Shown one piece after another: positions 52,496 through 61,309 of a stretch of 64,000 nt of DNA. This DNA is from Pseudotabrizicola alkalilacus. GTDB taxonomy: Bacteria; Pseudomonadota; Alphaproteobacteria; Rhodobacterales; Rhodobacteraceae. The position numbers and the translations under genes are program-made. The notes beneath the pieces are model-generated. The model saw nothing but the letters and a program-made list of their open reading frames with translations. It ran no database searches and was not told the DNA's origin. The stretch lies in the NCBI RefSeq assembly GCF_003443995.1, contig NZ_QWEY01000002.1, positions 62,001 through 126,000 on the forward strand, written 5' to 3'. The stretch's first letter is position 1; each line of letters starts with the position of its first letter.

Positions 52496-53741
52496 GACCT
52501 TTGAAGCCCGGCGGGCCCGGCTGATGGGGCCGAATGTGCCAACCTTTTATCGCAACCCGGTGCATATTGTGCGCGGGCAGGGGGTGTGCCTGTGGGATGC
52601 GGCGGGCAAGCGCTATCTGGATTGCTACAACAACGTGGCCCATGTCGGCCATTGTCATCCGCGCGTGGTCGAGGCGATTGCGGCTCAGGCGGCGGTGCTG
52701 AACACCCACACCCGCTATCATCATGATCTGGTGCTGGATTACATCGAACGGCTGACGGCCACGCTGGGGCATGGGATTTCGCAGGCGATCATGGTGTGTA
52801 CCGGGTCGGAGGCGAATGATCTGGCCTTGCGGATGGCACAGGCGGCGACCGGCAAGACCGGGATCATTGCGACCGACAACACCTATCACGGGAATACGGC
52901 AGCGGTGAGCCAGCTTTCCACCCGGCGGCCGCCGATCGGGGGGCGTGCGCCGCATGTGCGGCTGGTGCCATCGCCGGAAACGCTTGCGCCTTTGGGTGGC
53001 AGTGCTGAGGCACAGCCTGCGGCGTTTGCAGCGCATGTGGCGCGCGCTATTGACGAGCTGGAGGCGGCGGGGTTTGGCTTTTCCGGGCTGATGCTGTGCC
53101 CGGTGTTTGCCAATGAGGGCCTGCCTGCGGTCGGGCCGGGGTTTCTGGACCCCACGGTGGCGGTGGTGCGCCGCGCCGGCGGCTTGATCCTGTGTGATGA
53201 GGTGCAGCCGGGGTTTGGTCGGGTGGGCAGCCATTTCTGGGGGCATGACTGGCTGGGTTTTGCGCCGGATGTGGTGACGGTCGGCAAGCCGATGGCGAAC
53301 GGGCATCCGGTGGCGGCGTGTCTGGCGCGGCCCGATGTGATGGCGGCGTTTCGGGAGGCGTTTGGCTATTTCAATACCTTTGGCGGCAATCCGGTGTCGG
53401 CGGCGGCCTGTCTGGCCACATTGGATGTGATCGAGGACGAAGGGTTGCAGGCGCAGGCGGCCGCAACCTCGGCCTATCTGCTGGAGCGGATGCGGGCGCT
53501 GCGCCATGGGCGGATCGTGAATGTGCGCGGTGTGGGGATGTTCTTCGGGCTGGAGTTTGGCGGCGACGGCGCGGGGGATTTTGCCGCTGATCTGGTCGAG
53601 GACATGGTGGCGCGCGGGTTCCTGTTGAACCGGATCGGGCGCGGCGGGGCGACACTGAAGATCCGCCCGCCGATGGTGTTTGGCCGCGCGGAGGCGGACC
53701 TGCTGGCCGATGCGCTGCAGGCCGCGCTGGACGCGGCATGA
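52488..53741 (+). CDS. Class III PLP aminotransferase / phospho-lyase family enzyme
   Basis: The 417-residue fold-type I enzyme has GSEANDLALRMA, the Schiff-base Lys in TVGKPMANGHP and CDEVQPGFGRVG. Sequence and length fit the AGXT2L/phospho-lyase branch: NNVAHVGHCHP and PLxSQ region TDNTYHGNT. Its direct coupling to an APH-type kinase (ATGA overlap) mirrors the hydroxylysine kinase/5-phosphohydroxylysine phospho-lyase pair, so it may act on a phosphorylated amino alcohol. A plain aminotransferase is the alternative. Start at ATG 52488 after GGAGGG. Confidence 0.85.
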   Translation: MAETFEARRARLMGPNVPTFYRNPVHIVRGQGVCLWDAAGKRYLDCYNNVAHVGHCHPRVVEAIAAQAAVLNTHTRYHHDLVLDYIERLTATLGHGISQAIMVCTGSEANDLALRMAQAATGKTGIIATDNTYHGNTAAVSQLSTRRPPIGGRAPHVRLVPSPETLAPLGGSAEAQPAAFAAHVARAIDELEAAGFGFSGLMLCPVFANEGLPAVGPGFLDPTVAVVRRAGGLILCDEVQPGFGRVGSHFWGHDWLGFAPDVVTVGKPMANGHPVAACLARPDVMAAFREAFGYFNTFGGNPVSAAACLATLDVIEDEGLQAQAAATSAYLLERMRALRHGRIVNVRGVGMFFGLEFGGDGAGDFAADLVEDMVARGFLLNRIGRGGATLKIRPPMVFGRAEADLLADALQAALDAA

Positions 53742-54649
53742 CCGAGGCGGAGGACGCGGCGTGCCGCTGGGGCGGGGTCATCCTGCGCCCGCTGCGGCTG
53801 CGCGAAAACGCGGTTTACGAGATTTCGCTGGGTGGGCGCCGCGCCGCGTTGCGGCTGCATCGGCGCGGCTATCAGTCGGCGGAAGCGATCCGGTCGGAGC
53901 TGTGGTGGTGCGCAGAGCTGGCGCGGCTGGGGCTGCCGGTGCCTGCGGCTGTGCCGCTGCCGGAGGGTGGGTCTCTCGCGGTGCTGTCGGGCGGGCGCAT
54001 GGCCTCGGTCGTGGAGTGGGTCGAGGGTGTGCCGCTGGGTGAGGCCGGTGTGCCGCTGGGCGGGACGGTCGCGGATCAGGCGCAGCAGCATCATGCGCTG
54101 GGGCAGCTTCTGGCGCGCGTGCACAAGGCGACGGATGGGCTGAGCCTGCCCGGCTGGTTCACCCGCCCCCGCTGGGATCATGATGGGCTGGTGGGCGACG
54201 CGCCGTTCTGGGGCCGGTTCTGGGAGCATCCGGCATTAACGGCGACAGAGGCGGGTGTGCTGGCCGATGCGCGGGCGTGGTTGGCATCGCAGCTGGCGGG
54301 GCAGAGCGGGGATCTGGGATTGATCCATGCCGATGTACTGCGGGAAAACATCCTTGTGAATGATCATTCACTATCGTTGATCGACTTTGATGACTCCGGG
54401 TTTGGCTACCGGATTTATGATCTGGGCACGGTGTTGTCACAGAACCTGTATGAGCCGGGCTATGCCGATATCCGTGCGGCGCTGTGTGAAGGGTATGGGC
54501 TGTCCGATGCCGGGCAGGTCGATGCCTTTACGCTGGCGCGCACGCTGGCCTCGGTGGGGTGGTCCGCCCCCCGCCTGCCGCCGGGCGATCCGGTGCATGC
54601 CAGCCATATTGCACGCGCGCTGATGTTTGCCCGTCGCTGTCTCGCTTAG
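53738..54649 (+). CDS. APH-family phosphotransferase (kinase)
   Basis: The 303-residue protein has an aminoglycoside-phosphotransferase-like kinase fold: RLHRRGYQSAEAIRSEL (Lys/Arg-rich N-lobe), VEWVEGVPL hinge, the catalytic LGLIHADVLRENILV (Brenner motif HxDxxxxN) and the metal-binding LIDFDDSGFGYRIYDLG. It is translationally coupled to the phospho-lyase-like gene upstream. It may phosphorylate an amino alcohol such as hydroxylysine or ethanolamine. Confidence 0.85.
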   Translation: MTEAEDAACRWGGVILRPLRLRENAVYEISLGGRRAALRLHRRGYQSAEAIRSELWWCAELARLGLPVPAAVPLPEGGSLAVLSGGRMASVVEWVEGVPLGEAGVPLGGTVADQAQQHHALGQLLARVHKATDGLSLPGWFTRPRWDHDGLVGDAPFWGRFWEHPALTATEAGVLADARAWLASQLAGQSGDLGLIHADVLRENILVNDHSLSLIDFDDSGFGYRIYDLGTVLSQNLYEPGYADIRAALCEGYGLSDAGQVDAFTLARTLASVGWSAPRLPPGDPVHASHIARALMFARRCLA

Positions 54650-54734
54650 GGGGAATCGGTTGTCACTCTGATTGTGAACGGTTAGTCAGCGCGATTGTAA
54701 CGACAGCGCAACGCTCAGGTGACAGGCGTATGAC

Positions 54735-56213
54735 ATGACGGATCAGCCGACCCCGCCGATCAACCAGTGGAAGACACTGGACAAGGATCTGCGCCGTATC
54801 GTGCAGCTGGAGCAGGCCCTGCTCTATGTGAGCCGTCCGATGATCGCGCTGAGTCTGGGCATTCTGTTCATTCTGACCTGCGCTGTTGCGGCGATTGTTC
54901 TGGCGGGTGGGTCGTCTTCGACCGTCATTCTGGTGACGGCTGCGGCGTTCGGGGCCTATATGGCGCTTAACATCGGGGCCAATGATGTGGCCAACAACAT
55001 GGGGCCAGCGGTCGGGGCCAATGCGCTGACCATGGGCGGCGCGCTGATCATCGCGGCGGTGTTCGAGACGGCGGGCGCTCTGATTGCCGGGGGTGATGTG
55101 GTGTCTACCATCTCGGGCGGAATCGTATCACCCGAGGCTGTGGCGGACCCCGACATTTTCATCTGGGCAATGATGTCGTCGCTGCTGGCGGCGGCCTTGT
55201 GGCTGAATCTGGCGACCTGGGTGGGCGCGCCGGTGTCGACCACCCACTCGATTGTGGGCGGTGTGATGGGGGCGGGGATCACAGCCGCAGGCTTTGGCGC
55301 GGTGAACTGGCCGACGATGGGGCAGATCGCGGCCAGCTGGGTGATCTCGCCGCTGTTGGGCGGGATGATCGCCGCCCTGTTTCTGGCCTTTATCAAGGCA
55401 TTCATCAACGATGTGCCGGACAAGATCGGCGCGGCGCGAAAGTGGGTGCCGGTGCTGATCGGGGTGATGGCGGGGGCGTTTTCGGCCTATCTGGCGCTGA
55501 AGGGGCTGAAACGGATGATTGATATCAGCCTGATGACCGGCCTTTTGCTGGGGCTGGGGATCGGGGTTTTGACGATGATTGCCACGCGACCGATGGTGCG
55601 GCGGCAGTCTGACGGGCTGGAGAACCGCAAGAAATCGCTCAAAAAGCTGTTCGGAATCCCGCTGGTGGTGTCTGCGGCGCTGCTGTCTTTTGCGCATGGG
55701 GCCAATGATGTGGCCAATGCGGTCGGACCTTTGGCCGCGATTGCCCATGCGGTGCAGGATGGCGGGGCCGGGGGGCAGGTGACGATTCCGCTGTGGGTGA
55801 TGATCATCGGCGCGGCCGGCATTTCCTTTGGTCTGGTGCTGTTCGGGCCCAAGCTGATTCGCATGGTAGGGGGTGAGATCACCAAGCTGAACCCGATGCG
55901 GGCCTATTGCGTGGCCCTGTCCGCCGCGATCACGGTGATTGTCGCCAGTGCTTTGGGTCTGCCGGTGAGTTCGACCCATATTGCGGTTGGGGCGGTGTTC
56001 GGCGTCGGCTTCTACCGTGAATGGCATGCCGAACGCAAAGCGCGGCTGCTGGGGATCGAAAAGGGCAAGCCGGTCGCCCCCGAAGAGCGTGGTCGGCGCA
56101 AGCTGGTGCGGCGGGCCCATTTCCTGACCATCGGCGCGGCCTGGGTAATCACGGTGCCCATGGCGGCAATGATGTCTTCCCTGATCTTTATGGCGTTGAG
56201 AGCGCTGTCCTGA
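54735..56213 (+). CDS. PiT-family inorganic phosphate transporter
   Basis: The 492-residue protein has the two PiT signatures GANDVANNMGPAVG and GANDVANAVGPLAA in two homologous halves, about eleven helices and a cytoplasmic basic loop (RRQSDGLENRKKSLKKLF). It takes up phosphate with protons. The gene is preceded by an 85-bp gap with a GATTGTGAACG/GATTGTAACG repeat (54670-54680 and 54694-54703), which I cannot assign to PhoB. Confidence 0.92.
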   Translation: MTDQPTPPINQWKTLDKDLRRIVQLEQALLYVSRPMIALSLGILFILTCAVAAIVLAGGSSSTVILVTAAAFGAYMALNIGANDVANNMGPAVGANALTMGGALIIAAVFETAGALIAGGDVVSTISGGIVSPEAVADPDIFIWAMMSSLLAAALWLNLATWVGAPVSTTHSIVGGVMGAGITAAGFGAVNWPTMGQIAASWVISPLLGGMIAALFLAFIKAFINDVPDKIGAARKWVPVLIGVMAGAFSAYLALKGLKRMIDISLMTGLLLGLGIGVLTMIATRPMVRRQSDGLENRKKSLKKLFGIPLVVSAALLSFAHGANDVANAVGPLAAIAHAVQDGGAGGQVTIPLWVMIIGAAGISFGLVLFGPKLIRMVGGEITKLNPMRAYCVALSAAITVIVASALGLPVSSTHIAVGAVFGVGFYREWHAERKARLLGIEKGKPVAPEERGRRKLVRRAHFLTIGAAWVITVPMAAMMSSLIFMALRALS

Positions 56214-56227
56214 GCGGTGGCTGTGCG

Positions 56228-57520
56228 TCAGACCACCACGTCCATCGCGGCCTGTTTGCCGACCTGAAACACCCGTTTGTAGCGGGCGATTTCATCGACA
56301 GGGCCCATAGCCTTGTTCGGGTTATCTGACAGCTTGACCGTAGGCCGGCCATTGGCGGCAATCGCCTTGCAGACCACGCTGAACGGGGCCAGCCCGTCAT
56401 TTGGGGCAAGGCCGCGAAAGTCATTGGTCAGCATGGTGCCCCAGCCGAACGACACCTTGACCCGGCCCGCGAATTGCCCGTGCAGCTCGGCGATCTTGTC
56501 GACGTCAAGGCCGTCGGAAAAGATCACCAGCTTTTCGCGCGGATCTTCGCCGCGCGCCCGCCACCAACGGATCGCGGTTTCCGCCCCGGTCGCCGGATCG
56601 CCCGAGTCGATCCGGATGCCGGTCCATTTCGCCAGCCATTCCGGCGCGCGGGCGAGGAAACCCTCGGTGCCATAAGTGTCGGGCAGCATGATGCGCAGAT
56701 TGCCGTCATGCTCTTCGTGCCAGTCGGCCAGCACCTGATAGGGCGCCTGCGCCAGTTCCGCGTCAGAGTTGGTCAGGGCGGAATAGACCATCGGCAACTC
56801 GTGCGCATTGGTGCCGATCGCCTCGACCTCACGCCTCATGGCGATCAGGCAGTTGGAGGTGCCGATGAACTTGCCCTCCATGCCTTCGAGCAGGGCCTGC
56901 ACCGCCCAGTCCTGCCACAGGAAGGAGTGGCGGCGGCGGGTACCGAAATCGGCCAGCTTCAGCCCGTCGATCTGGCGCAGCTTCTCGATCTTTTCCCACA
57001 GCTTGGTCATGGCGCGGGCGTAAAGCACCTGCAACTCGAACCGGCCCATGGTGCGCAGCACGGCACGCGAGCGCAGTTCCATCAGCACGGCCAGTGCGGG
57101 GATTTCCCACATCATCACCTCGGGCCATTTGCCCTCGAACGTCAGCTCATACTGGCCGTCATGCTTTTCCAGATGATAGGGTGGCAGTTGCAGCCCCTCG
57201 AACCACTCCATGAAATCGGGGCGGAACATCTGGCGTTTGCCATAGAACGTGTTGCCGCGCAAAAAGGTGCTTTCGCCGCGCGACAGGCGCAGGGTGCGGA
57301 TATGATCCAACTGCTCGCGCAATTCGCCTTCGTCGATCAGTTCGGCCAGCCGGATGCTTTTGGTACGGTTGATCAGGCTGAAAGTTACGGTGGTGTCGGG
57401 CTTGTTGCGATAGACCGACTGACACATCAGCAGTTTGTAAAAGTCGGTGTCCAGAAGCGAGTGGACGATCGTGTCAACCTTCCACTTGTGATTGTAGACC
57501 CGGGTTGCAATATCGACCAT
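56228..57520 (-). CDS. pncB: Nicotinate phosphoribosyltransferase PncB
   Basis: The 430-residue protein has the PncB blocks DTDFYKLLMCQSVY, FGTRRRHSFLWQDW, GTSNCLIA, THELP-like NAHELP, RIDSGDP and SFGWGT. It forms nicotinate mononucleotide from nicotinate in NAD salvage. The ATG at 57520 has AGGAG 7 nt upstream. pncA lies 72 bp upstream on the same strand. Confidence 0.95.
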   Translation of the reverse strand: MVDIATRVYNHKWKVDTIVHSLLDTDFYKLLMCQSVYRNKPDTTVTFSLINRTKSIRLAELIDEGELREQLDHIRTLRLSRGESTFLRGNTFYGKRQMFRPDFMEWFEGLQLPPYHLEKHDGQYELTFEGKWPEVMMWEIPALAVLMELRSRAVLRTMGRFELQVLYARAMTKLWEKIEKLRQIDGLKLADFGTRRRHSFLWQDWAVQALLEGMEGKFIGTSNCLIAMRREVEAIGTNAHELPMVYSALTNSDAELAQAPYQVLADWHEEHDGNLRIMLPDTYGTEGFLARAPEWLAKWTGIRIDSGDPATGAETAIRWWRARGEDPREKLVIFSDGLDVDKIAELHGQFAGRVKVSFGWGTMLTNDFRGLAPNDGLAPFSVVCKAIAANGRPTVKLSDNPNKAMGPVDEIARYKRVFQVGKQAAMDVVV

Positions 57521-57592
57521 CTGCGGCTCCTGCGCGGCGTTTGGGCCGTTAAATCAACTGCGCAGGGCGCTGTCCAGTTCTGTCGGCGGGGA

Positions 57593-58201
57593 TCAGCCCT
57601 GCAGCCGGATGCCCGCCGCGTCCATTCTGGCCTGCATCGCGGCAAGACTGCCGTCCATGTCGATGGCGCGGCTCAGGTCCATCCGCACGGTCACCTCATA
57701 GCCCAGCCGTGCCGCATCCAGCGCGGAATAGGCGACGCAATAGTCGGTTGCCAGCCCCGCCAGCACCAGTTTCGAGATGCCCCGGTCGCGCAGATAGCCG
57801 TCCAGCCCGGTCTGCGTGTTGTGGTCATTCTCGAAAAACGCGGAATAGCTGTCGATAGCGGGGCGAAAGCCTTTGCGGAGGATCAGATCGGCGCGGGAGG
57901 TGTCAATCGCGGGGTGAAAGTCGGCCCCGGCGCTGCCCTGTACGCAATGGGTGGGCCACAGCACCTGCGGGCCATAGGGCATTTCGGTCATGCTGAACGG
58001 CGCGGCACCGGGATGGTTGGCGGCAAACGAGGCGTGATCGGCGGGATGCCAGTCCTGCGTCAGAACCACCGCGCCGAACTCTGCCATCAGCGCGTTCACA
58101 CCGGACAGGATCGCATCACCATCGCTTACGGCCAAAGCACCGCCGGGGCAGAAGTCGTTCTGCACGTCGATCACGATCAGGGCGTCGGTTGCTGGGCGCA
58201 T
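57593..58201 (-). CDS. pncA: Nicotinamidase PncA
   Basis: The 202-residue hydrolase has the catalytic Asp12 (ALIVIDVQNDF), metal-binding DWHP-DHASF, Lys in ILRKGF and catalytic Cys in GLATDYCVAYSALDA. It makes nicotinate from nicotinamide for PncB. The ATG at 58201 has GGAGG upstream. The pncA-pncB pair forms an NAD-salvage operon. Confidence 0.95.
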   Translation of the reverse strand: MRPATDALIVIDVQNDFCPGGALAVSDGDAILSGVNALMAEFGAVVLTQDWHPADHASFAANHPGAAPFSMTEMPYGPQVLWPTHCVQGSAGADFHPAIDTSRADLILRKGFRPAIDSYSAFFENDHNTQTGLDGYLRDRGISKLVLAGLATDYCVAYSALDAARLGYEVTVRMDLSRAIDMDGSLAAMQARMDAAGIRLQG

Positions 58202-58322
58202 GGGGGCCTCCGGTTTGCGATTGCCTCAGTGGTAGGGATTGACCGCGCGCTGTCAATCACCGGTCGGCCGCAGCGGCATCCTGACGCTTGATCCGGGCCA
58301 AGGCTTGTCTTATGCCGCGCGG

Positions 58323-59225
58323 ATGCTGACCATTGCCGCACTGTATCATTTTACCCGCTTTCCCGATCCGGCCGCCCTGCGTGGGCCGCTGGCGGATCTA
58401 TGCGCTGCGCAAGGCGTGCGCGGCTCGCTCCTGCTGGCGCAAGAGGGGATCAACGGCACCATTGCCGGATCACGCGCAGGGATAGATGCGGTGCTGGCCC
58501 ATATCCGCGCGCTGCCGGGGTGTGCCGATCTGGAGTGGAAGGAAAGCCACGCCGAGGCGATGCCCTTTGGCCGGATGAAGGTGCGGCTGAAGCGCGAGAT
58601 CGTGACGATGGGCGTGCCCGATGTCGACCCGAAGGCGCGGGTCGGCCATTACGTGACGGCGGCGGAGTGGAACGATCTGATCCGGCAGCCCGATGTGGCG
58701 GTGATCGACACCCGCAATGATTACGAGGTGGCCATCGGCACCTTTGAAGGCGCCGTTGACCCGGCCACCGCCAGCTTCCGCGAGTTCCCGAAGTGGTGGG
58801 AGGAAAACCGCGACCGCTTTCACAACAAACGGGTCGCGATGTTCTGCACCGGCGGTATCCGCTGCGAGAAATCGACCAATTACCTGATCTCGCAGGGGGT
58901 GGAAGAGGTGTTCCATCTCAAGGGCGGCATCCTGAAATACCTCGAAGAGGTGCCAGCAGAGCAAAGCCTGTGGCAGGGCGAATGTTATGTGTTCGATTCC
59001 CGTGTGTCTGTTGGTCATGGGCTTGTCCCCGGCCAGAACGAAAGCTGCGGCGCGTGCCGCCGCCCCGTCACGCCCGAAGGGCGGGCGCATCCGGCCTATG
59101 AAAAGGGCGCATGCTGCGCCGCCTGCGCCGATGAATACACGCCCGAAGACCGCGCGCGGTTCCGAGAACGCCAGCGGCAGATGGACCTCGCCGCCGCCCG
59201 GGGCGAGGCGCATCTGGGCGGCTGA
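58323..59225 (+). CDS. trhO: TrhO, tRNA U34 hydroxylase (rhodanese-like)
   Basis: The 300-residue protein has an N-terminal acylphosphatase-like domain, a rhodanese domain with the catalytic loop [10 protein letters not shown] and a C-terminal zinc-like region ([15 protein letters not shown]). TrhO (YceA) forms 5-hydroxyuridine at tRNA position 34 with O2. The ATG at 58323 matches the family start. It is divergent from pncA. Confidence 0.93.
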   Translation: MLTIAALYHFTRFPDPAALRGPLADLCAAQGVRGSLLLAQEGINGTIAGSRAGIDAVLAHIRALPGCADLEWKESHAEAMPFGRMKVRLKREIVTMGVPDVDPKARVGHYVTAAEWNDLIRQPDVAVIDTRNDYEVAIGTFEGAVDPATASFREFPKWWEENRDRFHNKRVAMFCTGGIRCEKSTNYLISQGVEEVFHLKGGILKYLEEVPAEQSLWQGECYVFDSRVSVGHGLVPGQNESCGACRRPVTPEGRAHPAYEKGACCAACADEYTPEDRARFRERQRQMDLAAARGEAHLGG

Positions 59226-59256
59226 ATTGCTGCTTTCAAAATACTCCGGGGGGTGA

Positions 59257-59273
59257 GGGGGGCGGCGCCCCCC
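59257..59273. repeat. GC-rich hairpin after trhO
   Basis: GGGGGGC (59257-59263) and GCCCCCC (59267-59273) form a perfect 7-bp stem with loop GGC. It follows the trhO stop on the plus strand and the mbfA stop on the minus strand, without a T-run. Similar hairpins end many genes in Rhodobacteraceae; it may act on both strands. Confidence 0.45.
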
Positions 59274-59307
59274 TGCGACGCCCGCCAGACGCGCTGCGCT
59301 CTGCCGG

Positions 59308-60285
59308 TCACCCCCCGCCGATCAGCACGCCCGCCGCAAAGACCAGCGCCCCGCCCAGAACCACCTGCATCGCAGCGCGCAGGAAGGGTGTTTCCATGAA
59401 CTTGTTCTGAATCCAGGCAATCGCCCAAAGCTCGACAAAGACCACGATCATCGCCACAGAGGTTGCGGTCCAGAAATCGGGGATCAGGTAAGGCAGGGCG
59501 TGCCCCATGCCGCCGATTGTGGTCATCACGCCTGATGCAACGCCTCGTTTCCACGGGCTGCCGCGACCGGACAGCACGCCATCGTCATGCGCGGCTTCGG
59601 TAAAGCCCATCGAGATGCCCGCGCCGACGCTGGCGGCTGTGCCGACCAGAAAGGTAGTCCAGGTGTCCTGCGTGGCAAAGGCGGTGGCGAAGATCGGTGC
59701 CAGGGTTGAGACCGAGCCATCCATCAGCCCGGCCAGCCCCGGCTGCACCCAGGTCAGGATGAACTGGCGTTTGGCTGCGCGGTTTTCCTGCTCTGCAGAA
59801 TCCGGGTCAACATGTTCGGCGGTCAGGGTTTCGGCGCGGGTCTTGTGCCCTGCCTCGGCCGCCGCCAGATCGCCCAGCAGTTTGCGGGTTCCGGCGTCAG
59901 AACTGGCCTGTGCAGCACGCAGATAGAACGCTTCGGCCTGTTTCTCCATCGCCTCGGCCTCGGTACGGATCGTATCGAGCGACAGGTTTTCCACCAGCCA
60001 GACCGGGCGTCTTGCGTAGAATCCTGCGACATGCTCGCGGCGCAACAGCGGGATCACCTCGCCAAAACGCTGGCGGTGCAGGTCGATCAGGCGGCGGCGG
60101 TGGTCGTCTTCCTCTGCCGCCATGCCGTCAAAAACCTTTGCAGTGGCTGCATATGCGCCGCGCAGGCGTTCGGCGTAGCTGCGGTAAATGCGGGCGTCAT
60201 CCTCTTCGGACGAAATCGCGAGGGCGAGTACCTCTTGTTCGGACAGATCCGAAAATCGGCGGCGATGGGTGAGGGCAGAGAGCAT
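59308..60285 (-). CDS. mbfA: MbfA, membrane-bound ferritin-like iron exporter
   Basis: The 325-residue protein has an N-terminal rubrerythrin-like di-iron domain (LALAISSEEDDARIYRSYAERL, EEDDHRR, EAEAMEKQAEAFYL, EAGHKTRAETL) and a C-terminal VIT1-like membrane domain (LDGSVSTLAPIFATAFAT) of about four helices. MbfA exports iron and protects from H2O2 in rhizobia and Agrobacterium under Irr control. An Irr-type box lies just upstream. The ATG at 60285 suits the domain start. Confidence 0.92.
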   Translation of the reverse strand: MLSALTHRRRFSDLSEQEVLALAISSEEDDARIYRSYAERLRGAYAATAKVFDGMAAEEDDHRRRLIDLHRQRFGEVIPLLRREHVAGFYARRPVWLVENLSLDTIRTEAEAMEKQAEAFYLRAAQASSDAGTRKLLGDLAAAEAGHKTRAETLTAEHVDPDSAEQENRAAKRQFILTWVQPGLAGLMDGSVSTLAPIFATAFATQDTWTTFLVGTAASVGAGISMGFTEAAHDDGVLSGRGSPWKRGVASGVMTTIGGMGHALPYLIPDFWTATSVAMIVVFVELWAIAWIQNKFMETPFLRAAMQVVLGGALVFAAGVLIGGG

Positions 60286-60299
60286 TGGGGAATCTCTAT

Positions 60300-60316
60300 T
60301 TTGGAATGATTCTAAA
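60300..60316 (-). promoter_or_regulatory. Irr-type iron-control (ICE) box of mbfA
   Basis: On the minus strand TTTAGAA-TCA-TTCCAAA matches the ICE consensus TTTAGAA-N3-TTCTAAA with one mismatch. It lies 15-31 nt upstream of the mbfA ATG. Irr represses mbfA under low iron in rhizobia; the position suits repression. Confidence 0.7.
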
Positions 60317-60350
60317 GTAATCTTGCTGGCACGAAATGCAATATCCAAAT

Positions 60351-60427
60351 ATGAACCGTAGGGTTCATTTATGGCTTGATTTTGGATACTGATGAGTTCA
60401 TATAAAGTGAACCAAACAGTTCACTTT
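60351..60427. promoter_or_regulatory. Paired palindromic operators of the TetR regulator
   Basis: ATGAACC-GTAG-GGTTCAT (60351-60368, 7-bp arms) and AAAGTGAAC-CAAACA-GTTCACTTT (60404-60427, perfect 9-bp arms) share the TGAAC/GTTCA core. The second overlaps a TATAAA-type -10 box (60401-60406) in front of the small secreted peptide gene. The TetR protein encoded 250 bp downstream is the likely binder, giving autorepression of the peptide-tetR unit. Confidence 0.7.
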
Positions 60428-60439
60428 CAGGAGTTTGTC

Positions 60440-60610
60440 ATGCGTTCCGCTCTTTTTGCCCTCGCCCTGTCATTGTCAGCCGTGCCCGCTTTTGCCTTTG
60501 GCGTGGTTATGGACCTTCCCACCCTGACCTGGCCACAGGACGATCAGACCTCCAGCTCGACAAAGGGATGTGAGATCGCGCCATCGACCCAACCCGCCGT
60601 TTGCCAGTAA
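60440..60610 (+). CDS. Small secreted peptide of unknown function
   Basis: The 56-residue product has a signal peptide (MRSALFALALSLSAVPAFA) and a 37-residue mature part rich in Pro, Ser and Thr with two cysteines (GCEIAPSTQPAVC) that may form a disulfide. ATG 60440 has GGAG 7 nt upstream; a longer reading frame from 60392 has no ribosome site and runs through the operator. It is followed by the tetR gene 66 bp later. The function is unknown. Confidence 0.7.
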   Translation: MRSALFALALSLSAVPAFAFGVVMDLPTLTWPQDDQTSSSTKGCEIAPSTQPAVCQ

Positions 60611-60676
60611 CCTGACCGGATCGGTGGCTTGCCGTTGTGCGCCGACCTGACCTATGGTCGGGAAAACGGGGGGGCT

Positions 60677-61309
60677 ATGGCGGAAGCTGCGGAACAGGGC
60701 GTGCGCCGGGGGCGCAAGTTTGATCAGGTGCTGGAAGGCGCCCGCACGATCTTTTTGCGCGACGGGTTTGATGGCGCGTCGGTCGATGACATTGCGCGCG
60801 AGGCCGGGGTCAGCAAGGCCACGCTTTACGCGTATTTCCCGGATAAGCAGGTGCTTTTCAGGGAAATCTGCGCGCAGGAATGCCTGCTGCAGGTCGATGA
60901 TGTCGAGGCAAAAATTGACCCGTCGATGACGGTAGAGGCGATGCTGACCTTGGCCGGAGAGCGGATCGCCGGGTTCATGATGTCAGACTTCGGGCAGAAC
61001 GCCTTCCGCCTGATCAGCGGCGAAGGTGCGCGTTTCCCCGAGCTGGCGCGCGACTTTTACCGCAACGGGCCCGGGCTGATCCATGACCGGCTGGTGCATC
61101 ACCTGCATCATCTCGTGCAGAACGGGGCGTTGCAGGTTGACGATCTGGATCTGGCGGCCGAGCAGTTCATTCAGCTGTGCAAGGCATCGCTGTGGGAAAA
61201 GCTGCTGTTTCGCATGGATCATCAGGTGACTGAAGACCGTGTCCGCCGGTCGGTGCGCGGCGCGGTCGAGATGTTCATGGCACGTTATGCTGTGCCGCCA
61301 AAGGCTTAG
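60677..61309 (+). CDS. TetR/AcrR-family regulator
   Basis: The 210-residue protein has a TetR HTH (GASVDDIAREAGVSKATLYAYFPDKQVLF) and a helical ligand-binding domain of the AefR/C-terminal type. No ligand is known. It likely binds the two palindromes at 60351-60427. ATG 60677 is chosen after GGGG; the upstream reading frame lacks support. It overlaps the folC end on the other strand by 4 bp. Confidence 0.9.
   Translation: MAEAAEQGVRRGRKFDQVLEGARTIFLRDGFDGASVDDIAREAGVSKATLYAYFPDKQVLFREICAQECLLQVDDVEAKIDPSMTVEAMLTLAGERIAGFMMSDFGQNAFRLISGEGARFPELARDFYRNGPGLIHDRLVHHLHHLVQNGALQVDDLDLAAEQFIQLCKASLWEKLLFRMDHQVTEDRVRRSVRGAVEMFMARYAVPPKA

Noticed and set aside
54660-54734. PHO box upstream of the PiT gene
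   Set aside because: The GATTGTGAACG/GATTGTAACG repeat does not fit the 11-bp-phased CTGTCAT-type direct repeat.
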